Source: JBCBJZ01 sp038522635
Lineage (GTDB): Bacteria > Pseudomonadota > Alphaproteobacteria > Rhizobiales > Hyphomicrobiaceae
NCBI GenBank assembly: GCA_038522635.1
Contig: JBCBJZ010000072.1
Span: forward strand, 1 to 17,580
Reading direction: 5' to 3'
Length of the DNA stretch: 17,580 nucleotides
The notes beneath the pieces are model-generated. The model made no database searches. It had not been told where the DNA came from and worked only from the letters and a program-made list of their open reading frames with translations. The translations under genes were made by a program, and so were the position numbers. Below are positions 13,569 to 17,580 of the stretch, in pieces (position 1 is the stretch's first letter; every line of letters starts with the position of its first letter).

Positions 13569-13956
13569 GGTGAAACCTCTCTTTGCGATGTTGGGCAGAT
13601 GTTCGAGCGATCGCTGTCCGCGCGCAAGCGACACCGCGGCTGCGGCCGCATGCCGGTTCGCCATGCACACGGATTTGATCGTTCAAACGGTCAAGGCGGC
13701 GTTCCGCTGTTAACCCACAGTTGCCCTGCCGGCACAAGGCCGGGGGCCAGCCCGCCGCAGGCGCAAAACAGAGTCCGCCGCAGGCGAAAACAGAGTCCGC
13801 GGCAGGCGCACAACAGGGTCAGCCGCGGGCGGAAATCAAAGACCGCCACGCGCTCAAAGAGATGTGAGGCGCTAGCTTTAGCCTTGCCGTCAAATGGCAA
13901 AGTCGGCACGGTGCCGCGCGATCAGCCCGACAACCCGAGACCCGCAAGAGGCCCCC
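13569..13956. other. Region between the divergent OYE and GST genes
   Basis: This 388-base stretch must hold the promoters for both divergent genes, but I see no clear consensus hexamers. Its main visible structure is the tandem repeat at 13753-13832. A minus-strand frame across 13691-13909 encodes a Cys/Leu-rich repeat only because it reads through that tandem repeat; I do not call it. Confidence 0.5.
13753..13832. repeat. Tandem repeat of 22-23 bp, about 3.5 copies
   Basis: Three units follow head to tail: 13753-13775, 13776-13797 and 13798-13820, each close to CGCCGCAGGCG-CAAAACAGAGTC. A partial unit (AGCCGCGGGCGG) ends at 13832. Units 1 and 2 differ by one base; unit 3 has a few changes. 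Units 1 and 2 contain GAGTC (a GANTC site). There are no unique spacers between units, so it is not a CRISPR array. Confidence 0.8.
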
Positions 13957-14652
13957 ATGACCATCCAAGTCTTCGATCTCGCTGGCGCGCAGGACGCCAT
14001 GCGTTTTTCCCCCTATTGCTGGCGCACGAAAACGGCGCTGACGGTGAAGGGCCTCGACTTTGAAGCGCTGCCCTGGCGGTTCGTGGAGAAGGACAAGATC
14101 GCACCTTCAAACCAACCGCGCGTGCCGGTGATTGTCGACGGTGAGCGCTACGTCCATGATAGCTGGGACATCGCCGTCTACCTCGATGAGGCCTATCCCG
14201 ATAAGCCCACGCTGATGGACGGCCCCGATGGCCGCAACGCCGCGATGTTCGTGTCGCACTGGTGCGATGCGACGCTGCTGCCGGCGATCCGCCCGCTCGC
14301 GGTCCTGCCTGTGTTCGGCGTGCTCCACGACATGGACAAGGACTATTTCCGTGAGAGCCGCGAAAAGGCGCTCGGCTGCCGTCTTGAAGACGTGTGCGCC
14401 GATGAAGCGCAGGCGCGCAAGGACCTGTTGGGCGCGGTCAAGCCGCTCGACCGGCTGTTCCAGACCGCCACCTTCATGGGCGGCGATAAACCGAACTACG
14501 CCGACTGCATCGTGTTCGGCTCCCTCATGTGGCTTCACGTTGTGGGGCGCGAACCGGCACTTGATCCGGCCACGCCCGCCGGTGGTTGGTTTGAGCGCAT
14601 GCTCGACCTTGGCGATGGGCACGCCCGGCGTGCGCCGACCGCACGCGACTAG
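13957..14652 (+). CDS. Glutathione S-transferase family protein
   Basis: A 231-residue two-domain protein. Residues 1-80 form the thioredoxin-like GSH domain: FSPYCWRTKTALTVKGLDFE (17-36), the cis-proline motif RVPVIVDG (55-62) and the gamma-glutamyl-binding position DSWDIAVYLDEAYP (68-81). The helical C-terminal domain follows. SPYCWR...KGL is typical of a branch that includes fungal Ure2-like and bacterial LigE/LigF-like (beta-etherase) proteins; the substrate cannot be told. ATG 13957 follows AAGAGG by 5 bases and MTIQVFDLAG fits the family, so the open frame that begins at 13894 is not used. Its TAG stop (14650-14652) overlaps the first two bases of dispersed repeat copy 2. It is divergent from the OYE unit; another detoxification link is possible but inferred. 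Confidence 0.89.
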   Translation: MTIQVFDLAGAQDAMRFSPYCWRTKTALTVKGLDFEALPWRFVEKDKIAPSNQPRVPVIVDGERYVHDSWDIAVYLDEAYPDKPTLMDGPDGRNAAMFVSHWCDATLLPAIRPLAVLPVFGVLHDMDKDYFRESREKALGCRLEDVCADEAQARKDLLGAVKPLDRLFQTATFMGGDKPNYADCIVFGSLMWLHVVGREPALDPATPAGGWFERMLDLGDGHARRAPTARD

Positions 14653-14801
14653 AGCAACGGGCGCAAAGTACGAATCATCGGGCCGAACACTCACGCCTCG
14701 CCTTTGCGCCCAAAGTTGCTCTGCACTTTAAGATGAGATCATCTTTGGTCGATTGGTCGGGCTCACCTGTGGTGATCCCGATAAATCGCCCGATGATCTA
14801 G
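14651..14801. repeat. Dispersed two-palindrome intergenic repeat, copy 2 (inverted relative to copy 1)
   Basis: In this orientation module D comes first: AGAGCAACGGGCGCAAAG (14651-14668) pairs with CTTTGCGCCC (14702-14711) and GTTGCTCT (14715-14722). Module C follows (about 14734-14801) with a long hairpin around TCACCTGTGGTGA. The reverse complement aligns with 1371-1518 from end to end and both outer edges meet a CTAG. Beyond the CTAG (14798-14801) similarity to the flank of copy 1 stops, which defines the boundary. The first two bases supply the AG of the GST stop codon. Confidence 0.85.
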
Positions 14802-14828
14802 GAGGCGCGATCTGCGTATTTGAGCGCA

Positions 14829-14840
14829 CGTTGCGCAACG
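14829..14840. promoter_or_regulatory. Candidate operator upstream of the IclR-type gene
   Basis: CGTTGCGCAACG is a perfect 12-bp palindrome lying 63 bases before the iclR-type start codon. IclR-family proteins often bind palindromes near their own promoters, so autoregulation is plausible. The call rests on position and symmetry only. Confidence 0.35.
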
Positions 14841-14903
14841 AAGATCGCACAGGCGACCACCGATGGACTGGAAGCCGGGCCACGGTTGCCTTAAGTAGCC
14901 CTC

Positions 14904-15779
14904 ATGACAGAAACGAAACCTCCTCGGGCGCGTGTGCCGCGCGACGCGCGCCCGGACGAAAATGCACGCGCTGCATCGGCCGATCTCGCGCAGCTTGGCG
15001 CGATGGGCAAAGCCTTTTCGATCCTGGAGACCATCGCGCATGCCGGCGCGCCCATGACGATGGCGGAACTGGTGCGGGCCTCCGGTTTGACCAAGCCGAC
15101 CGCGCACCGGATCACGGCCACCTTGATGGACATGGGCTTCATCGAGCGTGATCAGTTGGAGCGCGGCTTCGTTGAGGGCCCGCGGCTGGTGGACCTCTCG
15201 CTGCGAACGCTCGCGATGGCGGCCCCGCGCAACACGCGTCACGCCGTGCTGCGGTCAGTTTCAGATCACACCGGCGAGACGTGCAACTTCGGCATCCTGT
15301 CAGGCGCTGAAGTCATCTATCTTGATCGTGTTGAGAGCAAATGGCCGCTGGGCCTGCGCTTTGAGGCGGGCAGCCGTGTCCCGGCGCACTGTACGGCGCT
15401 CGGCAAGCTGCTGATTTCGCAACTCCCCGCCCGCGATCGCCGCAACATCATCGCGACCATGCCCCTGGCACGCCATACCAGCCGGACGATCACAGACCCA
15501 GAGCACCTCGCCGCCATCATCGAAGAGGTCCGCCAGGCCAAGATCGGGACCGACAACGAAGAATTTATCGACGGCGTGGTTTGCGTGTCGGTGCTGGTGC
15601 GCCTTAACGGCTCGCAGGTGGTGGGTGGCATCGCAGTTTCAGCGCCCGAAGCCCGCACCAGCCTCGCCAAGTTGAAAGAATACGTGCCGATGATGCAGCA
15701 CGCCGCGGACCGCCTCGGCGATACGTTCTCTTATAGCGAAGGCGACAAAACACCTGCGACAGGTGACGCGGGGTCTTGA
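14904..15779 (+). CDS. IclR-family transcriptional regulator
   Basis: A 291-residue protein. Residues 1-28 are a charged, probably flexible tail. Residues 33-92 form the IclR winged helix: GKAFSILETIAHAGAPMTMAELVRASGLTKPTAHRITATLMDMGFIERD. Residues about 105-278 form the effector domain, with GAEVIYLDRVES, VPAHCTALGKLLIS (His-Cys-Thr-Ala-Leu-Gly-Lys signature) and FIDGVVCVSVLV. It is a one-component regulator that responds to a small, usually aromatic or organic-acid ligand, which I cannot identify. It reads in the same direction as the GST and the antiporter but is separated from each by long gaps, so it is probably a single transcription unit. No clear Shine-Dalgarno sequence precedes the ATG. 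A 12-bp palindrome upstream may be its operator. Confidence 0.92.
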   Translation: MTETKPPRARVPRDARPDENARAASADLAQLGAMGKAFSILETIAHAGAPMTMAELVRASGLTKPTAHRITATLMDMGFIERDQLERGFVEGPRLVDLSLRTLAMAAPRNTRHAVLRSVSDHTGETCNFGILSGAEVIYLDRVESKWPLGLRFEAGSRVPAHCTALGKLLISQLPARDRRNIIATMPLARHTSRTITDPEHLAAIIEEVRQAKIGTDNEEFIDGVVCVSVLVRLNGSQVVGGIAVSAPEARTSLAKLKEYVPMMQHAADRLGDTFSYSEGDKTPATGDAGS

Positions 15780-16082
15780 GCCCTGCCGGTTAACCGCTTA
15801 CGTCAAGGCCACCATTCAATCGCATCGCACGCTACGCCCCAGCCGAACGGCGCCGGCCGCTTGCCAACCGGGCACGCATCGAGGCCATCGCCACGCGCCC
15901 TCGCGGCCCTCATCATCCCGCCTCGCCGCTCTTGGAGAGAAACGCCCGCAGCCCGGGCGCTCGACCGACAGACTTCTTGAAGCCCAACCGCACCGCACAC
16001 CCGTTAGCATGGCGCCCGTTCTTTAACGTCCCCACAGTCCTTCGCTTCTCCCTTCCTTAAGTCTCTCACAAAGGCGTCACCC
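15780..16082. other. Gap between the IclR-type gene and the antiporter
   Basis: This 303-base gap has no gene I can support. A perfect 10-bp palindrome CGGTTAACCG (15787-15796) lies just after the iclR-type stop. Two short overlapping minus-strand frames (15803-16010) have no ribosome binding site or recognisable motif. The 3' end provides the antiporter's AAAGG ribosome binding site. Confidence 0.5.
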
Positions 16083-17129
16083 ATGATCATCGTCCTCATG
16101 CTGATCGCGGGCCTCGTGCTCCTTGCCGTGGGCGGCGAGGCGCTTGTGAGGGGGGCGACCGGCATCGGGCGGAAACTGGGGCTCTCGCCGATTTTCGTCG
16201 GCATGGTGATCGTCGGGTTTGGCACGTCCGTGCCGGAACTTGCCGTCAGCATCGAAGCGGTGTTGTGGAGCGCGCCCGGCATTGCCGTTGGTAACGTCGC
16301 CGGCTCGAACGTCGCCAACATCCTGCTGATCCTTGGCACCGCCGCGTTGATCCAGCCGATCGCGACGCCTGGCAGCCGCATCTGGCAGGACGGCTCCATC
16401 CTGGTCGCCGTCAGCCTGATCGTCCCGTTGCTTGGCATGCAGGACGTGATCCCGCGTTGGCAGGGTTTCGTCATGCTGGGCCTTTTGGCGGGTTTCCTTT
16501 GGATGGAGTTCGCGCAATCACGCCAGCGCACGCCGGCACCGGTTGTATCGGGCGCGGGCGCGGGCGGCGGCGAACGCACGATGACCGGCAGCGGTGACCC
16601 CGCACTGGCCGGCAACAACGATAGCGTTGCAGATGACGATGAAGATGATTTTCCCGCCATCGAGAACGGTGCGCTTGCGGCCCTCGTCACGGTCATAGGC
16701 ATCGGCGCGGTTGTCCTGGGCGCCCAACTGATCGTCACCGGTGGCGCAGAAGCCGCCCGCGCCTTCGGCGTCTCGGAAAGCTTCATCGGGCTGTCCGTGG
16801 TGGCGCTCGGCACATCTTTGCCGGAGCTGGCGGGCGCCGGCGCGGCCGCCTTCCGCGGTCAGTCCGCTCTGGCCTATGGCAACGTGGTCGGCTCTTGCAT
16901 TTTTAACATCTTATGCATCCTGGCGGCCGCCATCGCGGTTGGCCCCCTGACGATCCCGGCCGAGGTGGTGCGCTACGATTCGCTGGTGATGGTCGGATCG
17001 GCGCTGCTGATGCTGCTGTTGCTCTCGACCGGCAAGCGGCTGAGCCGGCCCGAAGCCTGTTTGATGCTCGCGCTCTACGTCGGCTACATCGCGGCGCGTT
17101 ACGCGCAGATGCCGGGCGCGGCGGGTTAA
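16083..17129 (+). CDS. Calcium/sodium antiporter, CaCA family (YrbG-like)
   Basis: A 348-residue inner-membrane protein with the two inverted alpha-repeats of the Ca2+:cation antiporter superfamily. Repeat 1 holds GFGTSVPEL (45-53) and GNVAGSNVANILLILG (70-85); repeat 2 holds LGTSLPEL (242-249) and GNVVGSCIFNILCILA (266-281). About ten hydrophobic segments flank a cytoplasmic loop (146-195) that is Gly/Pro-rich and ends in the acidic run DDDEDDF (184-190), which might sense divalent cations (inferred). The family exchanges Ca2+ for Na+ or H+. Length is close to the usual 320-350. AAAGG lies 8 bases before the ATG. In repeat 2, Cys272 replaces the Asn common in GSN, and AGAGAAA follows PEL instead of the usual A.S pattern, so ion selectivity may differ. 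Confidence 0.92.
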   Translation: MIIVLMLIAGLVLLAVGGEALVRGATGIGRKLGLSPIFVGMVIVGFGTSVPELAVSIEAVLWSAPGIAVGNVAGSNVANILLILGTAALIQPIATPGSRIWQDGSILVAVSLIVPLLGMQDVIPRWQGFVMLGLLAGFLWMEFAQSRQRTPAPVVSGAGAGGGERTMTGSGDPALAGNNDSVADDDEDDFPAIENGALAALVTVIGIGAVVLGAQLIVTGGAEAARAFGVSESFIGLSVVALGTSLPELAGAGAAAFRGQSALAYGNVVGSCIFNILCILAAAIAVGPLTIPAEVVRYDSLVMVGSALLMLLLLSTGKRLSRPEACLMLALYVGYIAARYAQMPGAAG

Positions 17130-17260
17130 CATCGGACGTCGGAGTTTTGGCAACGCGCCCACGCCATCACGCGCGCGAAGCCACAGCCGCGCCGCAACTG
17201 CATCATCGCGGCATGTCACAAGGTTGCACCGGCCCCTAACCTTGGGCTAACGCGGACGCT

Positions 17261-17580
17261 ATGGATCATAGCCCCGCCAACGAAACCGCGGTTCTGAGTG
17301 CCCCTCACGGGAGCCTACGCGACCGCTACGACGTCATCATCATCGGGTCAGGCTACGGCGGCGGCGTTTCGGCCGCGCGCCTTGCCCGTGCCGGCAAGCG
17401 CGTTTGCGTCATCGAGCGTGGCCGCGAGTACCCGACCGGCACATTTCCCGCCCGCTTCCCCGAATTGCGTCAATCGTTTCAGGTTACGTCGAAACGCGTG
17501 AAAACCGGGTCCGATAGCGCGCTGTACGACATCCGGCTTGGCGACGATATGCACGTGCTCGTCGGGCGCGGACTGGGCGG
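17261..17580 (+). CDS. GMC-type / cholesterol oxidase-like FAD oxidoreductase, N-terminal part
   Basis: The frame opens at ATG 17261 and runs off the window end, giving 106 residues. After a 22-residue lead comes the FAD-binding Rossmann motif YDVIIIGSGYGGGVSAARLARAGKRVCVIERG (23-54), with GSGYGGG at 29-35 and the ribose-binding Glu at 52. REYPTGTFP and LYDIRLGDDMHVLVGRGLGG follow, close to the GMC/cholesterol-oxidase pattern in which this segment leads into the second FAD-contact region. Such enzymes oxidise alcohols or sterols; the substrate is decided by C-terminal residues outside the window. The gap from the antiporter is 131 bases. The start ATG lacks a strong ribosome binding site. A competing +2 frame starting at 17298 has no family features. 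Confidence 0.85.
   Translation, partial: MDHSPANETAVLSAPHGSLRDRYDVIIIGSGYGGGVSAARLARAGKRVCVIERGREYPTGTFPARFPELRQSFQVTSKRVKTGSDSALYDIRLGDDMHVLVGRGLG

Noticed and set aside
13753..13832. CRISPR-like array
   Set aside because: Units are contiguous with no unique spacers, only about 3.5 copies, and no cas genes are nearby.
13691..13909. A minus-strand frame with a repeated Cys/Leu-rich motif
   Set aside because: The protein repeat is only the translation of the 22-23 bp tandem DNA repeat; no start signal or family support.
15803..16010. Short minus-strand genes after the IclR-type gene
   Set aside because: Overlapping alternative frames, no ribosome binding site, no motif; an adjacent frame reading GFKKSVGRAPGLRAFLS looked protein-like but also lacks a start signal and known family.
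16004..16813. A 269-codon minus-strand frame in the antiporter
   Set aside because: Antisense to both alpha-repeats of the antiporter; composition typical of a shadow of a membrane protein gene.

Overview
The window looks like a chromosomal stretch from a GC-rich alphaproteobacterium. I infer this from the hisB / DUF2628 / hisH block divergent from hslV-hslU, a direct-repeat LexA box of the alphaproteobacterial GAAC-N7-GAAC type, a cluster of GANTC (CcrM-type) sites, a TadE-like pilus protein fragment and the protein sequences themselves. A Caulobacterales/Hyphomonadaceae-like host is possible, but the sequence alone does not settle the genus. I see no rRNA, tRNA, CRISPR array, transposase or phage gene.

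Layout. 1-668: the 3' end of a TadE-like gene, a good intrinsic terminator and a roughly 400-base palindrome-bearing gap. 669-1256: a TetR-family regulator. 1257-1596: an intergenic region with four palindromes, two of which form one copy of a dispersed repeat. 5285-1597 (minus strand): hisB, a DUF2628 membrane protein, a possible 27-residue leader ORF, hisH, and an FeS-type (6-4) photolyase split by a one-base frameshift. 5379-7515 (plus): the HslUV protease, with a possible heat-shock promoter. 9164-7632 (minus): comM/yifB, divergent from a YdjM-type membrane hydrolase (9475-10329), with a LexA box and three clustered GANTC sites between them. 13568-10410 (minus): a probable three-gene unit of Old Yellow Enzyme family oxidoreductase, a second and atypical photolyase/cryptochrome, and a DUF2256 mini-protein. 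13957-17580 (plus): a glutathione S-transferase, an IclR regulator, a CaCA-type cation antiporter and the start of a GMC/cholesterol-oxidase-like flavoprotein.

How the parts relate. DNA damage and light is the recurrent theme: two photolyase-superfamily genes of different lineages, and an SOS-type operator between comM and the ydjM-like gene. The histidine and HslUV genes are ordinary housekeeping. The least expected structure is a mosaic intergenic repeat of about 150 bp made of two large palindromes. Two full copies lie in opposite orientation at 1371-1518 and 14651-14801, and a third copy of only one module lies at 10334-10395. All three sit at the 3' ends of genes. The two full copies bracket the 13-kb segment holding both photolyases. 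I found no clearly new multi-gene defence or biosynthetic system.
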